NCBI GenBank assembly: GCA_900539695.1
Contig: UQDG01000020.1
Span: 1 to 41,532 of the forward strand
Origin: an uncultured Oscillospiraceae bacterium
Lineage (GTDB): Bacteria; Bacillota; Clostridia; Oscillospirales; Ruminococcaceae
Reading direction: 5' to 3'
DNA: 41,532 nucleotides
The notes below the pieces were generated by a model, which was given only the letters and a program-made list of their open reading frames with translations, was not told the DNA's origin and did not search any database. Both the position numbers and the translations under genes were made by a program. The number at the start of each line of letters is the position of its first letter. Positions within the stretch are counted from its first letter, which is position 1. Below are positions 10,265 to 18,764 of this stretch, piece after piece.

Positions 10265-11446
10265 ATGGGAAAAGTTGTATACCGCAAAGAAAAAAAGAGC
10301 CGTTCCCCCTATCCGCTGCTGATTCTGGGCGCGGTGGTCGTGTTTGGGTTTTCGCTGGTGAATCTGGTGTTTCCCAAGCGCGACCAGCTGGAACTGGAAA
10401 ACCGCAAGGCCGCGCAGCTGCCGGCGTTCAGCGTTTCGGCACTGTTGGACGGCAGCTGGCAGAGCGGGTTTGCCCGCCGGATGCAGGATCAGTTTGCCCT
10501 GCGTGATGTCTGGGTCAACACCCAGCGCGCGGCGGACGAAATCGTTTTCCAGAAAGTCGAGGAGGGCGGCATCCTGCTGGGCAAGGACCACTGGATGTTT
10601 ACGAAGCTCTTTACCGTGGACGATGCCACCCAGAAGCAGCTTGCTAAGAACGTGCAGGCTGTCAGCGATTTTGCGGCGGCTCATCCCGGTAAGGTGACGT
10701 TTTTGCTGGCGCCCTCGGCCAGTGTGATCTATCCCGAGGAGCTGCCCACCGGTGCCCCGATGGCGGACGAGAACACGATGCTGGACGATATTTTTACTAC
10801 GGTTGGTCAAAATGCCAGCGTGTTGGACCTGCGCCCCACCTTTACCGCCGACCAGAACGAGTACCTGTACTTTAAGACCGACCACCACTGGACGCCCAAC
10901 GGCGCCTACCGCGCGTATGAGCAGTTCTGCGCAATGAAGGGCCTGACGCCTTTTGACCGTGACGCCCATGAGTCGATCACGGTGACGGATTTCCAAGGCA
11001 CCCACTATTCGGCCACGCGGCTGTGGAACGTGGAGAACGACGAGATCACCTACTACCCGCTGAAAAACGAGATGACCATTTACCGCATCACCGGCGAGGC
11101 CTCCTATGAGCCGGAGACCACTGAGAACCTCATCAATACGATGAAGTTCAACACACGGGACAAGTACGCCGCATTTTTGGACGGCAACAACGGCTACTCG
11201 GTCATCGAGGGCGACGGCGAGGGCAGCATTTTGGTAGTGAAGGACAGCTACGCCAATAGCTTTATCCCCTACCTGACCGCCAACTATGGCAAGATCGGCG
11301 TGGTGGATTTCCGCAACTTTAAGTATGGGCTGGACTCCACCATTGAGCAGGAAGGCTACGATGAAGTGCTGATCTTGTACAACTTCCAGACTTTTATCGC
11401 CGATTCCGACCTGATTTATATCTCCCGTCCCAGCACCTTGCAGTAA
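10265..11446 (+). CDS. DHHW family protein, AlgJ/AlgX-like partner of MBOAT
   Basis: A 393-residue type II membrane protein: a basic N-terminus, one hydrophobic anchor (about 17-36), then an extracytoplasmic domain. It carries the family signature TDHHWTPNGA (D206, H207, H208, W209) and a C-terminal VKDSYANSF (S328). The spacing and context match the SGNH-like acetyltransferases AlgJ/AlgX, where Asp and His of a DxHW motif work with a Ser. The segment NLVFPKRDQLELENR after the anchor is also typical. AAAGGAGG precedes the ATG. It lies directly after the MBOAT gene and before a strong terminator. I infer that MBOAT exports the acyl group and this protein transfers it; the acceptor is unknown. 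Confidence 0.88.
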   Translation: MGKVVYRKEKKSRSPYPLLILGAVVVFGFSLVNLVFPKRDQLELENRKAAQLPAFSVSALLDGSWQSGFARRMQDQFALRDVWVNTQRAADEIVFQKVEEGGILLGKDHWMFTKLFTVDDATQKQLAKNVQAVSDFAAAHPGKVTFLLAPSASVIYPEELPTGAPMADENTMLDDIFTTVGQNASVLDLRPTFTADQNEYLYFKTDHHWTPNGAYRAYEQFCAMKGLTPFDRDAHESITVTDFQGTHYSATRLWNVENDEITYYPLKNEMTIYRITGEASYEPETTENLINTMKFNTRDKYAAFLDGNNGYSVIEGDGEGSILVVKDSYANSFIPYLTANYGKIGVVDFRNFKYGLDSTIEQEGYDEVLILYNFQTFIADSDLIYISRPSTLQ

Positions 11447-11460
11447 ATTATAACGACACA

Positions 11461-11503
11461 CGGCCTTTCCTTTTGCGGTTTGCAAAGGGAAAGGCCGTTT
11501 TTT
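11461..11503 (+). terminator. Intrinsic terminator of the DUF4358-MBOAT-DHHW unit
   Basis: A 16-bp stem with one wobble pair (11461-11476 with 11482-11497), 5-base loop, then TTTTTT. It lies between the convergent ends of the DHHW gene and the germination operon. The T-tract serves the plus strand. Confidence 0.93.
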
Positions 11504-11512
11504 ATTGCATCG

Positions 11513-12451
11513 TTATTCCCACAAAATTTGCAGGGTGGGTGTTTTAGGTGCTGCGTTGGGGCCGTAGACGCATTGCTGCCAGAAGCCAAAGTGGAAAAGC
11601 TCACTGGCGGCGGTGGCTTTGGTTAAAACTGCAAAAGAGGTTTGCAGATCGGCTTCCAGGGCCTTGCGTAGGGCAGCTTCGTCTGCCGGGGCGGCCAGGC
11701 TGCGCAGGTCAGCACCGTGCAGATGGAGCTGGACCGTACTGCCGTAGGCGGTCACCTCGGCGCGGGCGGTGCAGGCGGCGGTGTCGGCGGCGTAAGTGGT
11801 TTCCAGGCGGGTGGTCTGCCCGGCCAGGAACGCAGCCAGCTGGGCCGTCAGGCCTGTACAGCGGCGGGGTGCGGCCTTTTCCTTTTGAGCCAGCAGAGTG
11901 AAGTCATACCCGCCGCCTTGCGGTAAGGCCGGGACGGCGCAGCCCGCGTGCTGGGTGAAAAGCTGCTGCAGGCCGCAGTGGACTTTGTAGCGGTCCTCGA
12001 TGGCCTGCATCCGCTCATATAAGCCTTTAGCATCCTGCTGCCAATCGTGGTCGGCGCTGTCCAGAAGAAAGACCGAAAGTTCCGGTGCAGGCTGGGCGCG
12101 GTCGTAGAGTAACAGGCCGATCTCCTGCGCTTGTTCCCAGTCGGCCCCGACAGGCAGGGCGGCGGCGTCCAGCAGACCGTAGTAGACGGTGCCCGGCAGG
12201 GTCGCAGCGGCGTTTTCCAGCGCCTGGGCCGGGGTGGGCGCGGCGGCGCTGGCGGTTTTAAAGGCAGACTCGCCCTCCGGGGCGTTCTGGTCGGCCAGCA
12301 GCAGGCAAACAGAATAGTGTTCACCCTGCTGTGCAAAAAAGACAGCGCGGACGATTTCCCGCTTGGAAAGCGGCTGGCCGCCACAGCCGCAAAGCAGCAG
12401 GCTGCAAAGCAACACCATCAGGAGCAGCGCCGGAATTTTTGGCATAGCCAT
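11513..12451 (-). CDS. Spore germination protein GerC-type (GerAC/GerKC) lipoprotein
   Basis: A 312-residue exported lipoprotein with lipobox LLCGC after a hydrophobic N-terminus. Length, lipobox and position as third gene after A and B subunits identify the C subunit of a GerA-type germinant receptor, which sits on the outer face of the spore inner membrane. The N-terminal region has a KREIVRAVFFAQQ segment at the place where family members start their first domain. The start is uncertain between ATGs at 12451 and 12445. The gene overlaps gerB by 34 bases. Conservation of the C-terminal domain cannot be judged closely by eye; context carries part of the call. Confidence 0.83.
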   Translation of the reverse strand: MAMPKIPALLLMVLLCSLLLCGCGGQPLSKREIVRAVFFAQQGEHYSVCLLLADQNAPEGESAFKTASAAAPTPAQALENAAATLPGTVYYGLLDAAALPVGADWEQAQEIGLLLYDRAQPAPELSVFLLDSADHDWQQDAKGLYERMQAIEDRYKVHCGLQQLFTQHAGCAVPALPQGGGYDFTLLAQKEKAAPRRCTGLTAQLAAFLAGQTTRLETTYAADTAACTARAEVTAYGSTVQLHLHGADLRSLAAPADEAALRKALEADLQTSFAVLTKATAASELFHFGFWQQCVYGPNAAPKTPTLQILWE

Positions 12452-13419
12452 GCCGCAGCACCCCCGATCCAGGCAAGAAGTACAAAGCCCCAGGTGAACG
12501 CACTGCGCCAGCGCAGGGCGGCGTCCACATCCAGCCCACGCAGCAGCAGGCAGACCGTGGGCAGTAACAGCAGGTACACGCAGAACGGCCCCAAGTTGGC
12601 GGCGGCATTTTCCTGCCGGGTCTCACCGCCCAGCAGGCGCGTCACGGCGTAAAAGTAGAGCGCCAGCTTGATCGTAACGGCCATGACCCACAAAATCAAT
12701 TGAAGCCATTCCATCCGCGTAAAGACCGAGAGTGCCCCGCAGCGGGCGGCGGCGTGGAGCGGGTCGGCCCGCAGGGGCATGGCCGCGCCGTAAAACAGCT
12801 CCAGCATCGCGTGGATGGTCACATCAAAGCCAAGGGCGACACCGGCCAGCCGCAGCAGCGTGTGGCGGCCGCGCTTTTGCGGTTCCGGCCAGAGGGCGGG
12901 CAGTAGATATTCCGGGTATAGTGTCAGCTGGTCGCGGGCGGCGTCGGCGAAATCCGGCCAGATCAGCGCGACATTTTGCAGGTTGGTGATGTGCAGCCGC
13001 GGAAAGACCGACAACAGCATTCCCGCCGTGGCGATGCAGAGCAGGCACAGCACCACGTAGGCCGTCTGCGAAATAGCCGAGACGCGGCGCAGGTAGAGAA
13101 TTGGCAGCAGCACCAGCAGGCAGAGTGCCAGCTGGGTGACGGCACCGGGATATAACCGCTGAGTGAGGTTCCACAGGCGCAGCAGTTCCAGCACCGAGGT
13201 GCCCGCCAGCAGCAGGGCAAACAGCAGGCGCAATAACGGCGTAGCCCCCTGCCGCCAGCTGACGGCAAACAGTGCGCCTACTGCGGCCAGCACCGGCGCA
13301 CAAACCAGTGCGGCCGCCGCCCCGGCGCGGCACCAGTAGGCCGTTTGACTGCGCAGCAGCACGTTGACCAGCACCCCCACCAGCAGCGCGGCGTACAGGC
13401 TGGGATGTTCACATTTCAT
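12418..13419 (-). CDS. Spore germination protein GerB-type (GerAB/GerKB), amino-acid-permease fold
   Basis: A 333-residue integral membrane protein with about ten hydrophobic segments, the usual size of GerB subunits (about 360). GerB proteins belong to the APC transporter superfamily and hold the germinant-binding pocket. The order A-B-C in the operon, the 11-base overlap with gerA and the 34-base overlap with gerC fit the family. Codon and base use match the neighbours. Which germinant it senses cannot be told. Confidence 0.83.
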   Translation of the reverse strand: MKCEHPSLYAALLVGVLVNVLLRSQTAYWCRAGAAAALVCAPVLAAVGALFAVSWRQGATPLLRLLFALLLAGTSVLELLRLWNLTQRLYPGAVTQLALCLLVLLPILYLRRVSAISQTAYVVLCLLCIATAGMLLSVFPRLHITNLQNVALIWPDFADAARDQLTLYPEYLLPALWPEPQKRGRHTLLRLAGVALGFDVTIHAMLELFYGAAMPLRADPLHAAARCGALSVFTRMEWLQLILWVMAVTIKLALYFYAVTRLLGGETRQENAAANLGPFCVYLLLLPTVCLLLRGLDVDAALRWRSAFTWGFVLLAWIGGAAAWLCQKFRRCS

Positions 13420-14854
13420 GGCGGCCGATCACCTCCCCGGCTTTGGCCAGCTCGGACCAGATACTGCGCACAAAACCGTCCCGGACGCTGGCTTTGCCCG
13501 GGGGCATCAGTGGGTAGAGATAGTCGAACCCGAAGGGCTCGCTGCCGCAGGCCATGGCTAAGATCATCAGCGCGGCGCAGGTCAGCCCCAGCACGCCGAA
13601 CAGCCCGGCCAGCAGGATGACGCAGAAGCGAAACAAAATGCTTTGCTCGTACAGAGAAGGCACAGCCAGCGTGGCGATGGTGGCGGCCGCCGCCATGGTA
13701 AGCACCGGCACACTGACGATGCCGGCATTGACGGCTGTCTCGCCAATAATGAGTGCGCCCACAATACTGACCGTGTGGCTGATGGATTGAGGCGCACGCA
13801 GACCCGCCTCGCGGACGATTTCCAGCAGCAAGGTCACAGCCAGCATTTCCAGCATCGGCGGCAAGGGTGTCTGGGCTTCGGCCTGGGCAAGTTTCGTCAA
13901 TAGCTGCGCGGGGATGATCTCCGGTGCAAAGGCCACCGCCATTACGTACAGTCCAGGGCCGAACACCGACAGAAGGAACGCCAGATATTTCAAAAGCCGG
14001 ATCAGCCCCGCGAAGACCGCGCCCGAGGCGTAGTCGTCCAGGCACTCGAAATGCTCGGCAAAAAAGCTGGGCACCACCATAGCGTAGGGGCAGCCTGCCA
14101 CCAGCACCACGGCCTTGCCTTCGCACAGGCGTGCGCAGGCGGTGGCGGGGCGCTCGGTGTAGGCGGCGGCCGGGAACAGGTTGAGTTTATCCTGCTTTAA
14201 AAAAGAGGCAAAGTAAGCACTGTCCAAAAGCACGGGCAGTTCGATTTTTTCCAGACGGTCCCGAAGGGCATGAATGGTTTCAGCCGGGGCCAGGGCGCTG
14301 TCATAGCACAGGCAGTATTCGGTCTTGGCGCGGGTATGGGCGGTGGCAATTTCCGCCACCAGCGTGCCAGAACGGAACTGGCGGCGCAGCAGGGATACGT
14401 TATTGCGCAGCAGTTCGGTGAATGCCTCCTGCGAGCCGCGCATGTTGCCCTCACCGCTGGGGGTGCTGATGCTGCGCTGGGGCATTTCCTGGGTGGAGAA
14501 CACAACTGCCTGGTCACAGTCATCAATAAGCAGCAGTGACATGCCGTTGGCCAGCAGTTCCCCGATCTCTTCTATATCCGAGGCTGGCTGCGGCTCAGCG
14601 GGGATAAGGCTTTGCTTAAGCAGATAGTCGCACAGCCCCGGCCCGCCGCCGAAAAAGGCCGGGTCGCGATCCAGCATATCAAGGGCTAACCGGCAGAGTT
14701 TTTCCGGCGAGGAAATTCCTGTAAACATAATGATGGCGCAGCGGATGCCGCCCACCGAGAGCTTTTTGGTATAGAAATCGTCCGAGCCGCCAAATCTATC
14801 TTGCAGAACCGCAAGATTTTGGGCCAGGGCCCGGCACAAGGCTGGTTTTTGCAT
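13409..14854 (-). CDS. Spore germination protein GerA-type (GerAA/GerKA)
   Basis: A 481-residue GerA-family protein, the usual length. GerA subunits assemble into a membrane channel that releases ions from the spore core when germinant is bound. The soluble N-terminal part (about 1-280) includes NNVSLLRRQFRSGTLV. It is followed by four or five membrane segments with GLYVMAVAFAPEIIPAQLL, the TPLPPMLEMLAVTLLLEIVREAGLR block, and VSIVGALIIGETAVNAGIVS, all typical of the family. A GGAGGG ribosome site lies about 10 bases before the ATG. No sigma-A promoter is visible upstream. A CATAAAA on the minus strand (14896-14902) resembles a forespore -10 but lacks a properly spaced -35. Confidence 0.95.
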   Translation of the reverse strand: MQKPALCRALAQNLAVLQDRFGGSDDFYTKKLSVGGIRCAIIMFTGISSPEKLCRLALDMLDRDPAFFGGGPGLCDYLLKQSLIPAEPQPASDIEEIGELLANGMSLLLIDDCDQAVVFSTQEMPQRSISTPSGEGNMRGSQEAFTELLRNNVSLLRRQFRSGTLVAEIATAHTRAKTEYCLCYDSALAPAETIHALRDRLEKIELPVLLDSAYFASFLKQDKLNLFPAAAYTERPATACARLCEGKAVVLVAGCPYAMVVPSFFAEHFECLDDYASGAVFAGLIRLLKYLAFLLSVFGPGLYVMAVAFAPEIIPAQLLTKLAQAEAQTPLPPMLEMLAVTLLLEIVREAGLRAPQSISHTVSIVGALIIGETAVNAGIVSVPVLTMAAAATIATLAVPSLYEQSILFRFCVILLAGLFGVLGLTCAALMILAMACGSEPFGFDYLYPLMPPGKASVRDGFVRSIWSELAKAGEVIGRHEM

Positions 14855-14915
14855 GGCGTTCCCTCCTGCCCTTTAGTCTTGCCCGGCGTTTGAGATTTTA
14901 TGAGGGGGGTCCGCT

Positions 14916-15593
14916 ATGCTTGCCAGCGTTTTTCGCACTGTCATTGTTTATGTTGCCGTTATCACCGCCATGCGGCTGATGGGCAAGCGGCAGCTGGGAG
15001 AATTGCAGCCCGCCGAGCTGGTGACCACATTTCTCATCTCCAACGTAGCGTCCATCTGCATCGATGAGCCGGATTTGCCGCTGGCGGCCAGCATCGTGCC
15101 GATTTTTTTGCTTACAGCGCTGGAGATTTTGAACTCTACTCTGGCCTGGTTCTGTCCCCGGTATGCGCGGCTGCTGTTCGGCAAGCCGATCACCGTCATT
15201 GTGCGGGGTGAAATTCGGCAGCAGGCATTGCAGGAGCTGCGCATCACGGCGTCCGACTTGATGGAAGCACTGCGGGGCAAGGAGTACTTTTCCCCCGCCG
15301 AACTGTTATGGGCCACGGTGGAGCCAAACGGCAGTATCAGCACCGCACCGGTGCCTCAAAACAGCGAAGCCCCGCCCATGCTGCCGCTGCTGCTGGAAGG
15401 CACGGTTTACCGGGAGAACCTCGCCTTTTTTGGCGTGGATGAGCCTTGGCTGGATGACCGCCTTGCCGAAAAGCAGCTGACCCGGCCACAGGTGTTGCTG
15501 CTGCTTTATAATGGCAAAGACCTGCTGATCGTGCCCCGGCAAAACACAAAAGGGCCGCCCCCGAAGGGGCGGCCCGGAAAGGACGCGGTATGA
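14916..15593 (+). CDS. DUF421 (YetF-type) membrane protein, second copy
   Basis: A 225-residue DUF421 protein with the family layout: three N-terminal membrane segments, MGKRQLGELQPAELVTTFLISNVAS after the first, then a soluble domain with LMEALRGKEYFSPAELLWATVEPNGSIS. It differs greatly from the copy at 5975-6664, so it is an old paralogue rather than a recent duplication. It is divergent from the gerA operon (61 bases between starts) and overlaps the DUF4363 gene by ATGA. The C-terminal tail [14 protein letters not shown] is encoded by a GC-rich perfect hairpin (15552-15575). GAGGGGGG precedes the ATG. A role in the spore membrane is an inference from this neighbourhood. Confidence 0.92.
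   Translation: MLASVFRTVIVYVAVITAMRLMGKRQLGELQPAELVTTFLISNVASICIDEPDLPLAASIVPIFLLTALEILNSTLAWFCPRYARLLFGKPITVIVRGEIRQQALQELRITASDLMEALRGKEYFSPAELLWATVEPNGSISTAPVPQNSEAPPMLPLLLEGTVYRENLAFFGVDEPWLDDRLAEKQLTRPQVLLLLYNGKDLLIVPRQNTKGPPPKGRPGKDAV
15552..15575. repeat. Perfect GC hairpin inside the 3' end of the DUF421 gene
   Basis: GGGCCGCCCC (15552-15561) and GGGGCGGCCC (15566-15575) pair perfectly around a CGAA tetraloop. It is inside coding sequence, 14-20 bases before the DUF4363 start and just ahead of its ribosome site GGAAAGGA. No T-tract follows on the plus strand. On the minus strand it would be followed by TTTTGTGTTTTG. Confidence 0.8.
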
Positions 15594-15958
15594 GTCGAAA
15601 CCGATATGCGGTGATCCTGTTGGTAGTGCTGGCGCTGACTTTATGGCTGGCGGGGCGGTACGTGAACCGCACCACGGCCACCCTTTGCAATGAGCTGCAA
15701 ACCGCCTGCACCCTGGCCGAGACCGGCCAAATGCCGCAGGCACAGCAAGCTTACCGAGCGGCTGCGGATAACGCTGCCCAGGCCAGCAAGGTGCTGGGGA
15801 TGCTGGTGCGGCGCAATCTCATCGACCAGATGAACCAGACCTTAAGCCTGCTGCCCGGCTGTGCCAAAGAAGAGAACCTTACGGACCTCACCCTAGAGAC
15901 GGACCGGGCCTGCTGCCAGCTGCAACAGATACAGCAATCATTTTTCGGCAGTTTTTGA
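15590..15958 (+). CDS. DUF4363 family protein
   Basis: A 122-residue protein with one N-terminal membrane anchor (about 7-23) and a helical, extracytoplasmic remainder rich in Leu, Gln and Ala, matching DUF4363. DUF4363 genes commonly follow DUF421 genes in Clostridia, and here the start overlaps the DUF421 stop as ATGA, so translation is probably coupled. Its 3' end overlaps the convergent nrdR gene by 21 bases. Function unknown; it may be a small accessory subunit of the DUF421 protein. Confidence 0.8.
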   Translation: MSRNRYAVILLVVLALTLWLAGRYVNRTTATLCNELQTACTLAETGQMPQAQQAYRAAADNAAQASKVLGMLVRRNLIDQMNQTLSLLPGCAKEENLTDLTLETDRACCQLQQIQQSFFGSF

Positions 15959-16411
15959 TCGGCTGTCCAGCATGTCCTTCAATTCTTCCATAAAGGTGTT
16001 GACGTCGCTGAACTGGCGGTAGACGGAGGCGAAGCGCACATAGGCGACATCATCCATCTGCTTGAGCTCCTGCATAGCCAGATCGCCGATATGGATGGAA
16101 GAGACTTCGCGGTCATAGGAGTTGAGCAACAGCTGCTCGATCCGGCTGACAGCGTCGTCCAACTGCTGGTAGCTGACGGGGCGCTTTTCGCAGGCGCGCA
16201 GCATACCGTTCAGCAGCTTCTGGCGGTCAAATACCTCACGGGAGTGGTCTTTCTTGACGACCATCAAGGGCACCGTCTCGACGATCTCGTAGGTCGTAAA
16301 ACGCTTTTTGCAGTTCAGACATTCGCGGCGGCGGCGGATCTTTTCACCGTCCTCAGTCGGGCGGGAGTCAATAACTTTGGAATCCACTTCCCCACAATAC
16401 GGGCATTTCAT
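15938..16411 (-). CDS. nrdR: Transcriptional repressor NrdR
   Basis: A 157-residue NrdR, which senses ATP/dATP and represses ribonucleotide reductase genes. The N-terminal zinc ribbon is complete (C3, C6, C31, C34), followed by RFTTYE, and an ATP-cone domain from about residue 46 ([20 protein letters not shown]). The AAGGAG ribosome site and ATG at 16411 give the conserved MKCPYCG start. It lies 27 bases after secDF. No ribonucleotide reductase gene is in the window. Confidence 0.98.
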   Translation of the reverse strand: MKCPYCGEVDSKVIDSRPTEDGEKIRRRRECLNCKKRFTTYEIVETVPLMVVKKDHSREVFDRQKLLNGMLRACEKRPVSYQQLDDAVSRIEQLLLNSYDREVSSIHIGDLAMQELKQMDDVAYVRFASVYRQFSDVNTFMEELKDMLDSRSKTAEK

Positions 16412-16438
16412 AGCTGTCTCCTTACTTGTACAGGGTCA

Positions 16439-18754
16439 TCAGGCTTCCTTTTTGGCAGCCTTTTTCTTGGACTTCCAGTCGACCCACAGCGGCGTAGCGA
16501 TGCAGATCGTGCTGTACACACCACTGACCATGCCGAACAGCAGCGGGAACGCGAAGGTGTAGATGCTGTCCAGACGGTAGATGACGGACACAACGCAGAC
16601 GACACCCAGCGCCAGGCAGGTGGTGATGGAGGTCATCAGCGAACGGGAGAAGCTTTGGTTGACGGACAGGTTGACCAGCTCGGCCAGGCCCATCTGTTTT
16701 TTGCTGTACAGGGCACTGTTCTCGCGGATACGGTCATAGATAACGACGGTATCGTTGATGGAGTAGCCCAGGATGGTCAGCACGGCAGCGATGAAGTTGC
16801 CGTTCAGAGGAATACGCAGGATGACAAAGACGCCGAAGACGACGAACATATCATGCAGCAGGGCCACGATGGCGGTGGAACCAGCCTTGAGACCGCCGAT
16901 CTTGCGGAAGCGGAAGGCCACGTAAGCCAGGATCAGCACACAGGCGGCGACCAGGGCGACCAGGCTCTTGAACAGGAACTCCTTACCGATGGTGGCGTTG
17001 ACATTGCTGACCTCGTTCTGCTCGAAGTTGTTTTCGGGGTGAGCTTCGTTGATGGCGGTCAGCATATCGTCCAGCTGCTCGGTGGTCAGGGTCTGGCTGC
17101 CTGGCAGGGTCACGGTCAAGGTCTGGTTGCCGGAAATGTCGGAGCCGGTCTGGAGGGTCAGGTCGCTCTGGCCCAGCTGGCTGCCGATCTCGCTCTTCAG
17201 GCTGGGCAGATCAACGTCGCCCTCATAGCTCAGGGTGACCATGGAGCCGCCCTTGAACTCGACGTCCATCTTGACGCCGAACACGGCGCAGAAGACGAGG
17301 ACGATAGCGATCAGTGCGCAGGAGAAGGTGTAGAACTTCTTGCGGTTGCCGATGAAGTTGATGTGCGGGGTCTTGTACTCAGCAGTGCCATCCTTCTTGC
17401 CGCCGTACAGCCAGGGGTTGCGCAGGGCCTTGCAGTGGACGGCGCCGCGGATCATAACGCGGGTAGCCCAGACACCGAAGACGAAGTTGAGCAGCACGCT
17501 GGTGAGCAGCGTAAAACCGAAGGAGTAGACAGTACCGGCGGTGGAGGGTCCGAACCAGAAGAAGATCGGGTTGAACACCTTAGCCCAGAAGCCGTCGGTG
17601 GGGCCGAAAGCGCCCATCAGGATAGCGGCGACGATGACGATGGTAACGTTGCCGTCGATGATGGGGGTCAGGCCCATCTTGAAGCCGCTCTTGACGGCGG
17701 CAGGCAGGGTCTTGTTCTTAGCGAGCTCTTCCTTGATACGCTCGGCGGTGATGACGTTGGCGTCAACGCCCATGCCGATGCCCAGGATGATACCAGCGAT
17801 GCCGGGCAGGGTCAGGGTAGAGCCCGGGAACACAGTAAAGTAGCCGGAAACGACAGCCAGGGTAGCGACCACCTGGCCGAACAAAGAGATGGTAGCGATG
17901 GTACCGGGCAGACGGTAACGCACAATCATCATCACAGCGACGAGCGCAAAAGCGATGATGCCGGCCAGAACCATGACCTCCAGGCTCTTAGCGCCCAGAG
18001 ACGGGCTGATAGTGGAGTAGCTCTCGGCAGACAGGGCGAAAGGCAGTGCGCCGGAATTGATCTGGTTGGCCAGCGCGGAAGCGCTGTCCTGATCAAAGTT
18101 GCCCTTGATGATGGCCTCGCCGCCGGTAATGGCCTCATCGACTGTGGCGGTGGAGATGTTTTCATCATCCAACCAGATGGAGATCGTACCGTTGTTGGCG
18201 GCTTGCTCGGTGGTAGCATCGGCAAAAGCAGCAGCACCAGCGGAATTGAACTTCAGCTGGACGACCCAACCCTCCGTCTCGTTATACGCGGCATTGGCGG
18301 AAGTCACGTCGTCACCGCTGAGGATTTCTTCCCCATCTGCGGTGGAACCCTTGCGGAACACCATCTTAGCGGTGGTGCCGATCTCATCGATAGCCGTCTG
18401 CGGGTTGAAATCAGCCTCGCCGGTCTTCCATGGGAACCGGACGATGATACGATCCTTGTTACTGTCAACATAGCTCTCGTAGTCCGTAATGCCCAGGCCG
18501 ACCAGACGGTCCTCGATAACGGTTTTTGCCGCCGTCATCTGTTCGGGGGTGGCATCCACATCACCGGCGGGCATAAAGGTAACATCGACACCGCCGCGGA
18601 TATCGATACCGAAGCGGATATCCGAAGCACCCTTGATGTAGACGTTCTTAGTGTCGCCGTACTGATAGCTTACGCCGAAGATCGCAGTCAGGGAAAACAC
18701 CACGATCAGAATTGCCACGACAAATAGCGGCCATGACTTCCCTTTCTTGTTCAT
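16439..18754 (-). CDS. secDF: Protein translocase subunit SecDF (fused SecD and SecF)
   Basis: At 771 residues this is a natural SecD-SecF fusion, as in Bacillus. SecDF uses proton-motive force to finish Sec-dependent export. The SecD half shows DIRFGIDIRGGVDVTF near the N-terminus, a large extracytoplasmic P1 region, then six membrane segments with GIILGIGMGVDANVITAERI. The SecF half starts near residue 450 with VEFKGGSMVTLSYEG and carries INDTVVIYDRIREN and MTSITTCLAL. The ATG at 18754 has GGAGG just ahead. Upstream in-frame codons to 18865 encode a non-conserved stretch and were excluded. A short hairpin with a T-tract (18765-18788) abuts its ribosome site. Confidence 0.97.
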   Translation of the reverse strand: MNKKGKSWPLFVVAILIVVFSLTAIFGVSYQYGDTKNVYIKGASDIRFGIDIRGGVDVTFMPAGDVDATPEQMTAAKTVIEDRLVGLGITDYESYVDSNKDRIIVRFPWKTGEADFNPQTAIDEIGTTAKMVFRKGSTADGEEILSGDDVTSANAAYNETEGWVVQLKFNSAGAAAFADATTEQAANNGTISIWLDDENISTATVDEAITGGEAIIKGNFDQDSASALANQINSGALPFALSAESYSTISPSLGAKSLEVMVLAGIIAFALVAVMMIVRYRLPGTIATISLFGQVVATLAVVSGYFTVFPGSTLTLPGIAGIILGIGMGVDANVITAERIKEELAKNKTLPAAVKSGFKMGLTPIIDGNVTIVIVAAILMGAFGPTDGFWAKVFNPIFFWFGPSTAGTVYSFGFTLLTSVLLNFVFGVWATRVMIRGAVHCKALRNPWLYGGKKDGTAEYKTPHINFIGNRKKFYTFSCALIAIVLVFCAVFGVKMDVEFKGGSMVTLSYEGDVDLPSLKSEIGSQLGQSDLTLQTGSDISGNQTLTVTLPGSQTLTTEQLDDMLTAINEAHPENNFEQNEVSNVNATIGKEFLFKSLVALVAACVLILAYVAFRFRKIGGLKAGSTAIVALLHDMFVVFGVFVILRIPLNGNFIAAVLTILGYSINDTVVIYDRIRENSALYSKKQMGLAELVNLSVNQSFSRSLMTSITTCLALGVVCVVSVIYRLDSIYTFAFPLLFGMVSGVYSTICIATPLWVDWKSKKKAAKKEA

Positions 18755-18764
18755 AGAAACCTCC

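Noticed and set aside
14896..14919. A forespore (sigma-G) promoter for the gerA-type operon: GCATAG and CATAAAA on the minus strand
   Set aside because: The two elements are only 11-12 bases apart, too close for a sigma-G promoter. I kept it as a remark only.
15540..15575. The hairpin at the end of the DUF421 gene as a minus-strand terminator
   Set aside because: No minus-strand gene upstream needs it there; nrdR already ends at 15938, and the hairpin lies about 360 bases further inside plus-strand genes.
16091..18727. A long open frame on the plus strand (878 codons) opposite secDF
   Set aside because: It lies exactly antisense to a fully recognisable SecDF, its translation is low-complexity (Asp/Gly/His/Gln/Val-rich) with no domain, and it has no ribosome site. 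It is a result of high GC content and codon bias.
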